A stretch of DNA of 64,000 bases from Epiperipatus broadwayi (taxonomy: Eukaryota > Onychophora > Udeonychophora > Euonychophora > Peripatidae). The DNA is taken from NCBI GenBank assembly GCA_028023455.1, contig JAQFVV010000142.1:167501-231500 (forward strand), given 5' to 3'. The notes below the pieces were generated by a model that was given only the letters and a program-made list of their open reading frames with translations, did not search any database and had not been told where the DNA came from. Shown one piece after another: positions 1 through 11,281 of the stretch; the first letter of the stretch is position 1, and every line of letters begins with the position of its first letter. The position numbers were made by a program, and so were the translations under genes.

Positions 1-142
1 TCATATCACTGATACACTTGAACACATATATGTCGAAAAGATAAATAATCACCAATAAATGTATTTCATGCTAAATCAGCAATCATCATTTGGTTCATAT
101 TACAATTCAATTTAAAAAGTAAGACATTATTTAAATACATTA

Positions 143-243
143 ATTTTGACTATATTGTCTAGAATAAAAGTTAAAGATTTTTACGCAATAAAATCTTCAG
201 TAAATAATCTTTAGCATTTATCCTAGACGATATCGTCAAAACG
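143..243. repeat. Short imperfect palindrome
   Basis: The two halves are inverted copies. The left half runs from TTTTGACTATATTGTCTAG into a TTAAAGATTTT stretch, and the right half returns through CTAGACGATATCGTCAAAA. Arms are about 45 bp with a short loop near 190. It may be a very small foldback remnant. No coding potential and no clear target-site duplication was seen. Confidence 0.6.
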
Positions 244-2160
244 AATGTTTTCAAGTAATGTCGCACTTGTAAAGCTAATTGTAATATTGGACTGCTTCAC
301 AAATTAATGATTAAAATTTGAAGCATGTTTCTTGAAGTATGTATGTACTACATACTTTTTAATGTTATATGATTTTTTTTTTTTTTTTACTTATTAAAAT
401 ACTTTATATATTTTTTTACTTTTCAATTTTTTGTTATGATGATTTTATTTCTTTTTTGTTTAATTCTTAAAACTATTTACTTGTTTTCAAAATGTTTAAC
501 TAGTTTAAAATAATATTGATTACTTTCTTAATGATTATCTTTGTTAGTAACGGACATTCGTTACCACTGAATTTTTCTTTGATCTTCAAAAATAGAAGCA
601 TAGTTACTACTTTAATTTGCTATATATTTTTTTTTATCATTTATTTTTATTTTAAAAAAGTCTGATATTTTTTCCCTTTATTTTCAGCTTCACTCCTACT
701 TACAGTATAGTATTAAAGTGCGGGTATAAAATTAAATAAAATTCTTAAAAATCATATGATCTGTGAATTTTCTCGAAAGTTTTAAATTCCTTGAAATAAG
801 AGTAAACTATTTTATAAAGTTAAATTTAAAATAATCTAAGAAATAAAAACATTTTTGCACACTTTTTACACATAGTGTTTTTTTTTTCATTTACTGAATT
901 TTCTATTTTTTTATTAATACGTCTTAAAAAAATTTATATAAATGAAAAAGCAAAGAATAAAATCATCGACTGTACAAGTGCAAAAAACGTAGAGATAGCA
1001 TTCTGTTTCTGGACAAAAAAAATCTATATGTAAACAAAAGTGCACGAGAATGAGTAACTTTATTAATAACTTTTTCTCAAAAAATACTTAACTTTGCTAA
1101 TGCCTTTTCTTGATAATCCTTAGTTTCAGACTACAGTAATTTTTATTAGAAGTATTATAAATTATTTTTGCATTTAATATAGAAAATGAATCAATATGTA
1201 TAAAATTACTTTTATTTTGAGAGTAACGCCTTTAGAGGAATTCTAATTTTGAGTATTTATTTTATATGATGAAATAGAATTTTCATTGTTTTTTTGTTCT
1301 AGTTTTTGATTATATTTATTTATTTATTTGTGTATGAGATAATAATATTTTATAAGTGATCTAAAAACTCCTATAGTTTGGTGACGTGGTAAAATTGTAG
1401 ATTTTGAATCCCAAGATTCAGATATTTTGTTGTAGCACTTCTCTGTGTTTGAACTTCGTACAAACTCAATTTATTATGTACTTCTTGAACAATAAAGCAA
1501 TTTGACCTTTTTTCTGATCTACACATATTTATAAAACATAAATCTTTAAAATGAATTTTTCTTTGACTGAAGCCAATTTTCAGAGCAACTTAAATAAATT
1601 TTTTTAGTGACCTGTTCATGCATTGCTTTTATATGAATTGGAATAAAGTGTTTGCCAACGAAATCTCTATTGAGGTGTTTTAGTCAAACTTTCAAGTTAT
1701 TTTTACTTGCTTCATGTACAATAGTAGACAAGTTTTATAACTAGTCATAGTGAGGCAAACAAACAATCTTTTCCGTTTGCAAGAATATTGCGGAAAAAGT
1801 GATTTTTGTTTTTAAAATAATGAGAAATAAAAAGATGAAGCTTCTTTTTTTTAAAAAAAATTAGATGGTAATAATAGACATACATTTTTTTCAGTTTTGT
1901 GATGTAATCATGATGAACTCAGAAACAAATCTGTAAATAAATACTGAATTAAAAATATTTACAATCTTTTCAAAAGGAAAATAAATTATTTTATATTACT
2001 AACATGAAATTATTTAGAATTAAAAAAATGATTATTAACAACTCAAAACAGTATAAGAATTACTTTGAGAATGTAAAATGATTTTTAAGCCTTCCAAACA
2101 ATAATGTTTGTTTCTTCATTCCAATCATGAATTTGTCACAGCAACTCTAATCCCAAAGTA
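244..2160. other. AT-rich spacer, no gene seen
   Basis: This stretch is T- and A-run-rich with stops in every frame. I found no exon-like block, tRNA-like box, terminal repeat or tandem array worth naming. Confidence 0.6.
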
Positions 2161-3122
2161 CACCTGGGTCTCCTTTTATGCGGTAGATAGGTTCCACAGA
2201 AAACCTATATTAAAAAAAATTGCACAAAAATAGACTTAATTTACCTTGAAAAATGGGAGATCGGGTCTCTAATTTTCAGAATTCACATAAAAGCAAAGCA
2301 ACAAAGAAAAATTACTTTAAAATTTGCATTAAAAAATTAAGCAAATAAAGTATGACTAATAAAAAATTTCAAATATTTGAAAAAAATTAATACAAGACAA
2401 ACTTTTTTTTACTTTTTCTATTAACTATAATATTTAATTTTACATTTTTCATACATATTTTAATCATTACTGCTAGCATTCATTTGTAAACTGGAAAAAA
2501 AATCAGATTCGATATGATCCAATGTATTGTAGCTTCTCCTTAAATGAAATCAAGAATCTCTCAGCAATTATGCCCAGAGAAACCTGTTAGCCACTTTATT
2601 TTTATTCATGATGTGATGTACAACTAGCGCCACTTTCAGTCTTATGCTGTGTTAATGGTTTTCTGTTTCTATATTAAAAAAATGAGATTGAAATCAAAAC
2701 AAAAAGATTATACATTATCATTAGAAAGATTATTTTCAATTTATAAAATCTTCATTTTTACTTTCAAAAGTAACCTTTATTAATAAAGATTTTTGGGTAC
2801 ACTTTAAAAATCTAAAAGATTATTTATTTCTGTTATATATAACAAAATATACATTTTAAAAGTTTAATTTTTTTGAATATTTATTACGATATTTACATAG
2901 AAGCTAAAATTCTAAATACAGCTTCAGGCCATATTTATGTTAGCTGCTAATATAATGTTATATTTTTTTAAAAAAGTATTTCAAGTGAAAATAAGTTATT
3001 AATAATTTAAATTTCTTGATATCTAATAAATATAGTGAAATATGAAAGATATTAAGAAGAAACATGAATTGCATAACTTCAAAATCACATTAAAATAGTC
3101 CACATAAAACAAGACCCAGGTG
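2161..3122 (+). mobile_element. MITE with CACCTGGGTC ends, copy 1
   Basis: This is a 962 bp non-autonomous element. It starts CACCTGGGTCTC and ends with the inverse, AGACCCAGGTG, and TA lies directly outside both ends. The TA is consistent with a TA target duplication as made by the Tc1/mariner-like group, though the superfamily is inferred. The first 60 bp include a GGTAGATAGGTTCC block shared with copy 3 at 48575-49443 and, inverted, with copy 2 at 17609-18816. There is no transposase frame. This copy has diverged from the other two in its middle. Confidence 0.75.
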
Positions 3123-3590
3123 TATTGGTTTTTTTTTTTACTGATCGTGTTACTTTAAAACTCTTCATGTAGAAGAATTTTTTTTAAACTCATGTTATTT
3201 CAAATTATGCAAAAGAAAATCATGTAAAAGAGAATTAGATGTATGTCCATTTTAACCCTTTTAATATCAAGAGATTTCTGCTTGAGAAGTGAAGTTTAAA
3301 TTAATAAACTGATCCTTAGAATCACTACCAACTTGTAATGAATCCATCACAATAACATAATATTAGAACATGAATTTGACAGAGATCAAGAAGTTAATAA
3401 AACCTACAGCCTAGAAAACTATAACATAGAAGAATTCTTTAACAATATGTATTATAAATTAATAATTTTTAACAAATATTACTGTTAAAATATTTTAATA
3501 TGTGAAAGTAAGTGTTATATTTTTATATTGGAAAATTACTATCAGATATTAATAGATAGTAACCAATGAAATTAGTAAAATAAAAATGCT
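3123..3590. other. AT-rich spacer
   Basis: No gene, RNA or repeat structure was recognised between the MITE end and the local duplication that follows. Confidence 0.5.
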
Positions 3591-3599
3591 TTTTGCATT

Positions 3600-4190
3600 A
3601 TATATGTATATAATACTTTTAATGAATGTTTAGATACAAATATTTAGTGAATGAAGTTTTTAATTTATAATGATTTAATTAGAAAGCTCTTTACTTAGGA
3701 CAGTAGATAATCAAGATTAACTACAACAGAGTAAGACTGGAGGTAAATCTATCAAGCTATTTTAAACAAAAAATCTCTTTGATTGCCATTCTAGATTTAA
3801 TATAGAGATAAACCAGTTCATATATATAAGAAATCAAAATTTAGCACACTTTTCAATTTTATTACTTATTGTAATCAAATCTTTCCATTGGTAGATTGTG
3901 TATTATAATATTTTTAATGGATATTTAGATAAAAATATTTTACTAATGGAATATTATAATATATTTTAATGGATTTTGAGAAGAAATATGTGGTGAATAG
4001 AGTTTTCCATTTATAGTTATTTAATTATAAACTCTTTACTTAGGACAGTAGACAATTAAAATTAACTTACCTAGGCTCAGAATGAAAGTAAAATTCTTAG
4101 GCTATTGTATTCAAAATGAGAATTCTCTTTTGATTGCCACTCTAAATTTAATATAGAGACAAAACATTGCAATTTTACAAACTGAAATGA
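3600..4190 (+). repeat. Degenerate tandem duplication, about 345 bp period
   Basis: Two direct copies are visible. CTCTTTACTTAGGACAGTAG occurs near 3687 and again near 4032. Both copies run on to a GATTGCCA-T/C-TCTA block and TTTAATATAGAGA. They differ by many substitutions and indels, so the duplication is old. Non-coding. Confidence 0.65.
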
Positions 4191-4344
4191 AAGATAAAAG
4201 ACAATTATTTTAATGAAATTTTTTTTAGTACTGTTTTATTATCCAGAGTCAGCCGCTTGATGGTATTGTTGCTATGTAAAAACACAGAAATATAACATTA
4301 GTGGGCCCACCCTGTTATTTGTAAAATAATAATAATCATACAGG

Positions 4345-5400
4345 TTAACATAATTCATTTATTTCCTTAATAAATTACTGTAATTTATAACAATTTTATG
4401 TTGTTATTGTTTTAAAATAACAATTTTATGTTATCCTACATTATTGCAATATTATATTATATTATAATTTCCCATGTATGCCAGCATTGGAAAAAACCAT
4501 CATCCATCCTCCCCACAAACTTTACAGTCTACTATCATTGCTTGAGAGATAAGTAACTACATCGTGGTGGAGGAAATGATAATGCTTTATTACTGAACTG
4601 TATTTTATTTTATTTTTTGTAATTTTTGAAAAGAAAAATTATTTATTTATTACAATAGCTATCTGTGAAAAGAAGATGTATATGGATATTAATGGCACGC
4701 CTATTAATAATGATTAATAATTTCCAACTTGATTGGTATTGTTTTTTTTTAAGATTAATAAATGTATTTTTTTGACAATTTCTTTGGGTTTCTGTATAGA
4801 ACTACAAGAAATCTTACAGTCAGACATTTTATCCTATGGATTCATGTAATTCATTGATTTCCTTAATCAATGAATAATTTATTCAATAACAATTTTATGA
4901 TACAAAATTTAAACATTTAATTACAAGTGTCTACAAATTTCATCTTAGTCCTGTAATGTAGGACATATGGTATGCCTTTTCACATTTGCAATAATTAAAA
5001 CATATATTGACATACATTATTGCAAATATTCTACTTAGAGTAGAATTATTGGCTTCCGTGTATGCCAGCACTGGCAAAATTGCCCCCTCCCTGCAAATTT
5101 AAAAAAATCTACTATCATTGCTTGAGAAATAATTGTGTATGTTGTGATGGAAGAAATGATAATGCTTTAATTACTGAACTATGTATTTCTTTTTTTGATG
5201 TCATTTTTGAAAAGAAAAAATTAATATTTATTAATTGTTTACAATAGCTATATTTGAAAGAATATGTGACTAAGATATGTATATTAATGGCACATCTATT
5301 AATAATGATTAATGATTTCCAACTTGATTAGTTATTGTTTTTTTTTTTTTGGAAGATTAATAAAAAGTGTATTCATTTGTACAATTTCTTATTGTCTTTA
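4345..5400 (+). repeat. Degenerate tandem duplication, about 500-580 bp unit
   Basis: Blocks recur in order: TTCATTTATTTCCTTAAT-like, then TATGCCAGCA (4477 and 5061), CTACTATCATTGCTTGAGA, GAAATGATAATGCTTTA, and ATTAATGGCAC-CTATTAATAATGATTAAT, ending in a T run. The offset drifts because of indels. A short open frame from 5062 belongs to the second copy and is not conserved in the first, so I do not call it a gene. Confidence 0.7.
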
Positions 5401-5615
5401 TATACTATGAGAAAATTTTACAGTTTGACATTTTAATTTTCATAGGTGTTCACATGAATCATGACTTTTTTTTGGGAAAACAGTGAAATTGTGGTTTTCC
5501 ATAACCTTTTCTCATTATTTACACCTTACATGTTGTGTTGCGAAGCATGATAATAGGTTTATAATTATTACTTTTTAATAGTATGTTACTTAAGTTGTAC
5601 TGTAATTACTTTTGA

Positions 5616-5915
5616 ATGCAGATTGCAAGAGTTCTGCAAACTTTAAATCCACTCACCCTGAAAAGGTATGGTAGTGAAGTGTTAACATTGGTAAAAGATA
5701 GAATGGTGTGCACTCACACAAACTGCACAAGACAAAGCAAGCCGTTAGTTACAACAAAAAAGTTGTCTATTTGGTTGAGTTTTGCATGGCAGCCACATAA
5801 ATGGCATATTTATGTGTTTTTGCATATAAATAAAGCCATCAAGTGGCTGACACTGGCTAATAGAACAGTACTCTTTTTTACTTTAATAACTGAAGATACA
5901 AAAAATCAGCAGTGA
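5616..5915 (+). CDS. Unrecognised 99-codon open frame, possibly an exon
   Basis: This open block is less A+T-rich than its surroundings. A possible splice acceptor (TACTTTTGAATGCAG) sits at its 5' end and a weak donor-like CAGTGAGATC at its 3' end. The translation begins near MQIARVLQTLNPL and has no motif I recognise. At this base composition a frame this long can occur by chance about once in a window of this size, so it may not be coding. Confidence 0.15.
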   Translation: MQIARVLQTLNPLTLKRYGSEVLTLVKDRMVCTHTNCTRQSKPLVTTKKLSIWLSFAWQPHKWHIYVFLHINKAIKWLTLANRTVLFFTLITEDTKNQQ

Positions 5916-6085
5916 GATCTATATAAATACTTATAATGACATAAATCCTTATTAATCATATATATTTTTATGTTTAATAGCATGTTTAAATCACGATGGA
6001 TCATTAGTAACTATACAAGCTGATGAACTTAATATAGGCCAGTTATTATTTGATGTTACTAAAATGAACAGGTATTTAGATTCAC

Positions 6086-6670
6086 CTTCTATAACTGTAT
6101 TTTTATATTGGACTATTTCCATAATCTAATATGAGTATTGAATGTCTTTAGAAAAAATTAACTTTAGTTAAATATTCCAAGTACATTCAACTATTAATAA
6201 TAACACTTCAAACAGGTTATTATATGCACAACATTTATTAGTGTCCCTTCTTTTTCAGGTATTGCTGGCCTGACCAGTAACAATACTAGCATGGGATTTG
6301 AACCTGGACCCTTAGATTCTTGAGTATTAAATTTTAAGGTAACACTCTAACCAACAGAGCCATTGTTATTGTAAAATTCAATGTTCAAGAATTTAAGGGT
6401 CCAGGTTCGAATCCCATGCTAGAACTGTCACTGGTCAGACCAACAACACTTAAAGAAAAAGTGAGAATAATACCTTGCTTAATGTTGTGCATATACTAAC
6501 TTGCTTGATGTGCTGTTACTAACAGATGAATGTATTTGGAATATTTAAATAAAGTTAAATTTTTCTAAAGATATTCAATACTCATATTAGATGATGGAAA
6601 TAGTCCAATATAAAAATACAACTAAAACACCATTATCACAAACCTTCAGGAAAACATCTTCTATAACTGT
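6086..6670 (+). mobile_element. Foldback retroposon-like element, family B copy 1
   Basis: A 559 bp element (6099-6657) lies between exact 13 bp direct repeats CTTCTATAACTGT (6086-6098 and 6658-6670), which I read as the TSD. The body is an inverted repeat: the left arm starts TTTTTATATTGGACTATTTC and the right arm returns GAAATAGTCCAATATAAAAA near 6600-6617. The right side alone carries an unpaired tail ending CACAAACCTTCAGGAAAACAT. The middle holds a tRNA-like sequence. A second copy at 23680-23995 has the same arms and the same one-sided tail but lacks the tRNA-like centre. A 13 bp TSD fits retroposition better than transposase action. Confidence 0.75.
6286..6361 (-). other. tRNA-like region with Pol III A and B boxes inside the foldback
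   Basis: On the minus strand a 76 nt tRNA-like sequence begins GGCTCTGTTGGTTAGAGTG, which is a good D-arm/A box. It carries GGTTCAAATCC (6294-6304) as a B box in the expected T-arm position, followed by CCATGCTAG. The other arm holds a second B box, GGTTCGAATCC (6404-6414), on the plus strand. It is probably a tRNA-derived SINE head caught in the foldback rather than a working tRNA, because the acceptor ends do not pair well. Confidence 0.6.
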
Positions 6671-7716
6671 TAAGCATATTTAATATTTTGTTTATATGTA
6701 TATTTGTTTTGGATTAACATAATAATTATATTTAATATTTTGTTTTATATTCATGTACTTACTTATAAATAATGTATTAGGGCTATAGGTATTTATTTGT
6801 TTGTGGATGTGATTTCTTAAGAAATATAAATTAAAATTAATTTTGTGCTTTTTCAATCTCTTTTGAGTATATAATTTCTCTCCTACTTCTGGCACTTCCT
6901 TCCATACAATTCTTGCTCCATCATATTTATTACATGAAAACACTCTTAATTTCTTTATGAATCCTTTGTATTTTCAAGAAGCAAACTCATGGATTGACTC
7001 TTTAGATGGCATGATGATAAATAATTATGGTGATTAGATATATCCAGAATAATCTTTTCATAGTAAAGATTGGTATCTCCATAAGTATTAAGTAACTTAC
7101 ACATGGACTATAAGATACGATTAAATAAAAATAAAATAAGATTAAAATTAAATTTTGATATTAGAAAGCACCAAATAGATTACTGAAAGTAACTGCTGTG
7201 ATACCACAAACCTTTTCAATAACTTTAAAATGCTTCCTTTTAGCATTTGATTCATGCATTAAAATGATTGGCTAGATCTTTATATGCAGTACAACTACTA
7301 ATAAACTATAATATTTAATTACATAAATATCTTAAGCTTTAATATAGAAAAAAGTGTTTTCTGACATTATAATGAACAACTCATAGTTCAAATTTCTACA
7401 TAAAATAGGACAAAGTCTAAGTCTACAAGCTTTGAAAGTGTTTGTTACAGATATGGTATTGTAGTGATTATATTAAACTAGCCCATTTAATTAAAAAATC
7501 TAAAGTGTGAAGATTCCAATAAACAATTGTAAATTAATTCTTGTGGAAAGTCTAAAGAATATAAATGTGAACCTTTAATATTCAAGGTGTGCAGTTTTTA
7601 CTATCTCAAAAAGTTCTTGAGCAAAAGTAAATTACATATAAAAAATTCAAGAATTAACAAACAATCAGATGTCTTTTTTCTGAGAAAGCTATGGTGAGTT
7701 TTATTAAGAAAAACAA
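6671..7716. other. AT-rich spacer
   Basis: No gene or structured repeat was recognised. The minus-strand open frame near 6692-6943 is low-complexity and I treat it as chance. Confidence 0.5.
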
Positions 7717-8052
7717 AATCTTTCATTAGATAATATTTTAATTTGCGATGCGCAGATAGTTGAAACTGAAATAAATTGAGATACTGGAAATCTCTTTGCA
7801 CTCATTATAATGGTTATCTGACAGCCAATCAGATGTTGTGATGGCTGTCTGAATGATGATCAAACCGTAAACACATGGCAAAGAATTTATGAGAAAAGGG
7901 TGGCTACTCTTTTTTCTTTTCTTTGTCATGTGTTTACAGTTTGATCATCATTCGGACAGCCATCACAATATCTGATTGGCTGTCAGATAAGCATTATAAT
8001 GAGCACAAAGAGATTTCCAGTATCTCAATTTATTTCAGTTAATCTTTCATTA
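7717..8052 (-). mobile_element. Foldback retroposon-like element, family C
   Basis: Exact 12 bp direct repeats AATCTTTCATTA (7717-7728 and 8041-8052) flank a 312 bp element. Its body is a highly similar inverted repeat: the left arm from AACTGAAATAAATTGAGA (7764) to about 7885, and the right arm from about 7912 to CTCAATTTATTTCAGTT at 8040. The loop is about 25 nt and contains TTTTTTCTTTTC. An unpaired tail of 35 nt (7729-7763) is present only on the left, so read on the minus strand it is a 3' tail. There is no coding capacity. The arms are less diverged than those of the other foldbacks, suggesting a recent or conversion-maintained copy. Confidence 0.75.
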
Positions 8053-8415
8053 TATTTCTGTCATTTTAGCCAAAAGCAAAGTAATTTAATATGTTATAGC
8101 TGGTTTAATGCTATAGAGTATATGTTTGGCTACAAAGAATGTCCAAATTGTATATGAGTAAGTCTATTAATCATAAAAGGTTTGAAAAATAACATTTATA
8201 ACTAGCAATATGTTGCCTATTAGACCACTATTAATACAGAATATTTTTAAAAAAATTAAAATGAATTTACATATGATGGCTTAATAAAACCTAATAAATT
8301 TCATCAGTTATATTAGACATGCATAAGCAATTTATTAGTGGAAAACATTGACATATTATGAAACTGAAGTAAAATGTTAAACAAAATAACAAAACCATAA
8401 TTCTTGAATATTCTT
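8053..8415. other. AT-rich spacer
   Basis: Nothing recognised. Confidence 0.5.
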
Positions 8416-9115
8416 ATCACATGATGACTATTTTTATGCTTACATGAGCAGTTAACATAGAGGCAAAATTTTTGATAAAGTAGTGGCACTCAATGCAAGC
8501 CAGAGTAATCATTGGATGCAAGAAGGTTTGAGCATAAAATATCCACCTATTGCCTACTCATTCAATATCTGTTGACTAGTTTCTATCTTGTGGCTTTCAT
8601 CAATGAGGAGCCTTGGATTTAAGAGCACTGCATCTAGATCTTAGGATCTAATGCAATCTTCCAGCAACTACCTTTTACATTTTTAATTGTCCATCAAGCT
8701 TTGAGTCCAAAATGAAAACATAATAATATGTTCCATTCAAACTCATTTGTTTGTATAGTCATAGTTAGTGTCTTTAGCTCTTTAACAACCATAGTAACCA
8801 TAATCCTTTGGTATCAAAGCATTATAATTAACTAAAAAGGTAAAAAGGTTGCTGCTGGAGGGTTACATTAGATCCTAAGGTGTAGATGCAGTGCTATCAG
8901 ATCCAAGGCTCTTCACTGATGAAAACCATATGCTAGAAACTAGTCTGAATATATTAAATGATTTAGGTAATAATTAGGGATTTTATGCACAAACATTCTA
9001 ATAAGCAATGGATGGGGTATGCATGAACATTCTTGCATCCATTTATTACTCTGGCTTACACTGAATGGCACTACTGTACAGAGAGTTTGCCTCTGTGTTA
9101 ATAGAATTTAAAACT
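8416..9115 (-). mobile_element. Foldback element, family A, diverged copy
   Basis: This is the same family as 57418-58148. The left end carries the tail ATCACATGATGACTA. The arms hold the family blocks CCAGAGTAATCATTGGATGC, CTTAGGATCTAATGCAA and, inverted, TTACATTAGATCCTAAGG and CTGGCTTACACTGAATGGCA. The central loop (about 8690-8830) is unlike that of the 57 kb copy. Both arms are clearly mutated. Possible TSD remnants (GAATATTC and GATATTC) are too decayed to trust. Overlapping open frames on both strands at 9046-9267 are a by-product of the inverted repeat. Confidence 0.65.
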
Positions 9116-11099
9116 AAGATATTCAGTAGTATATACTGTCTAACAAGACAAAATATGATAAATAAAAGCAAATTCTGCAGTAGGCTTAAACTAAATGATA
9201 CTTTGTCTAGACTCCATATTAATTTTGCTGATCCTTGCCCTGACAGATAATTACCAATAGAAAACACTAATCAAATGGCTTTATTGCTAAGGAATTCATA
9301 AGAAGTTGAGTGCTGGAAGTGGCAGAAACAGAACCAATTCAAGGACTCTACACTTTAGAGTCTGATATGTTGACACTGCATTAAAACATGCAATGCATTA
9401 CCAACAGCCATCAATGCTCTATTTAAATGTTTTAATTGACTGGTATTGTTCATACTTTAAGATAAAATATATTGAAGGTTTTGGGAAAATTATTTTTTAT
9501 TCATAGTATTTCAAATCACTTGAATCAAGCAATAAAACAACATTTACATTAATCAAATTCAAAGACTTTTATACAAGTAATAATAAAGCAATCAAAAAAC
9601 TGAAAGATAAAAGTAAACAAAAAAAGCACTTCTCATGTAAATAGAATACTGACAGTTAATCACTTATCTTTAGTTCTATTGTGAGGTAAAATACCAGCTA
9701 AAATACTTATAAACCAAATTTTAAGAACATATCTATTTATTTCAAAACTATACCAAAAATCATTGGATCAGATTTGAATCGATAAATTTTAAATAGGCAT
9801 TTATATTCTGTATTATGAGCTCAATGGTAGCAATAAATGGGGTTAAATTATTATTTCTGGAAGCAAAAGACTTTGTTCTATAAATTAATAAAAAATTCTC
9901 ACATTATGAATATAAAAACTACTGAGATCAAAGCACAAACACACACACACACAAAACAATACAGATTTTAACAAAGAAGCAGATCCAGAAGCCATCTTTC
10001 ACCATTAAAAAATTAGTCACAGTATGATGTTTCCAAGAGACAGAACCACATTACGATCTTTTAAAATGATATCACAATTTTTAGTTTTATGCTCGGCTAA
10101 AATACATCTACTCGATAATAAAGATATTCTACGATGCTATCTATTGTTTAACTAGCTCTAACTAATAAAAAAATAATAATATGATTGGGTTTTATAAACT
10201 AAATAAATAAATATTAATACAATCATGAAACAATGAAGTGAAGTACCAGTAGCAATATGAATTACATTGAGCCAATATCCCACAGGGTACCACCTCAATG
10301 GCATAAGAATACTATCCCCCCTATTATTTCAAATAAGAATAAATTCATAGCATTCTTATGACTTTAAAATAATAACCAATTAAAAAATAATGCTAATAAA
10401 TAAATCCTAATCTCCTTATTCAAATTAATACAATTCTAATAATAATCTCAGGTTCTCTAAACTAATTCTACTCAATTTATAATCTTCTGTAATCAAGCAT
10501 GATAAGGGATTTTATATCACCCTCAACTACACCTAACTAACAATAATAATAAACAATAATCATAATAATAATAATAATCTTCAGTGTATAATTATCAATT
10601 TCATTTACTTTCAATGTTATGGCAATTATCGATAATAATAACAATAAATAAATAATATAGCATAATCTTTTAGCTTTCATGTGGCATCTTAAATAGAATA
10701 TCTGGTATAATCTGATAATCTGAGAATATGTGGCAAGGAACAATATGATAATTCTGTGCAATAAATTATCTAATTGGTTTATGACCATAATGATAATAAT
10801 GATAATGTAAATGAAATTCCTCAAATAAATTATATTAAGAAGCACTATAGTTATTCAAACAAATAATCTTAATCATACAGTGCAAATATTTTATTTAGTT
10901 TAACATAAAAGATCATATGTTTGTGGTGTGAAAAATCAAGATAACACAAAAATTTATATAAAAAAAAATTAACAAATTTTATTATAATACTTTTAACAAC
11001 ACAAACTATGTACACTATTTACAATTAAAGAATCTTGGATACATTCATTTTGGTTCATTACTAAATAAGTGGACTTAATAAATAATATAACTAATATAC
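9116..11099. other. AT-rich spacer with short CA and ATA runs
   Basis: Contains a short CA run near 9938-9953 and ATA/ATAA-rich tracts around 10540-10830. The 102-codon minus-strand frame at 10537-10845 is low-complexity isoleucine/tyrosine and I do not call it. No RNA gene was seen. Confidence 0.5.
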
Positions 11100-11281
11100 T
11101 TTATACATCTTGAAACAATTCAAAACAAAGCAAAACTCTCCATATAGTAGTGACATCTTGTGCTAATAAGAGCAATTAATGGATGCTACTACTATATGGA
11201 GAGTTTTGCTTTGTTTTGAATTGTTTAATAACAATTATGTGCTAGTATGAGATAGTGATCATGTGATGTTTATACATCTTG
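11100..11281 (+). mobile_element. Foldback element, family A, short copy with 13 bp TSD
   Basis: TTTATACATCTTG occurs exactly at 11100-11112 and 11269-11281. Between them is a 156 bp element beginning AAACAATTCAAAACAAAGC. It has a short inverted repeat (GCAAAACTCTCCATATAGTAG near 11130 and its inverse near 11190-11208), then a one-sided tail ending GAGATAGTGATCATGTGATG. It is an internally deleted version of the 703 bp element at 57432-58134, and both ends match that copy. The fact that deletion left both ends and a clean TSD suggests that short forms are themselves mobile. Confidence 0.8.

Noticed and set aside
6286-6361. Functional tRNA gene
   Set aside because: A and B boxes are present but the acceptor stem does not pair, and it sits inside a foldback with a mirrored copy.
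9046-9267. Overlapping open frames on opposite strands
   Set aside because: They lie at the arm and edge of a foldback element and are not conserved in its other copies.
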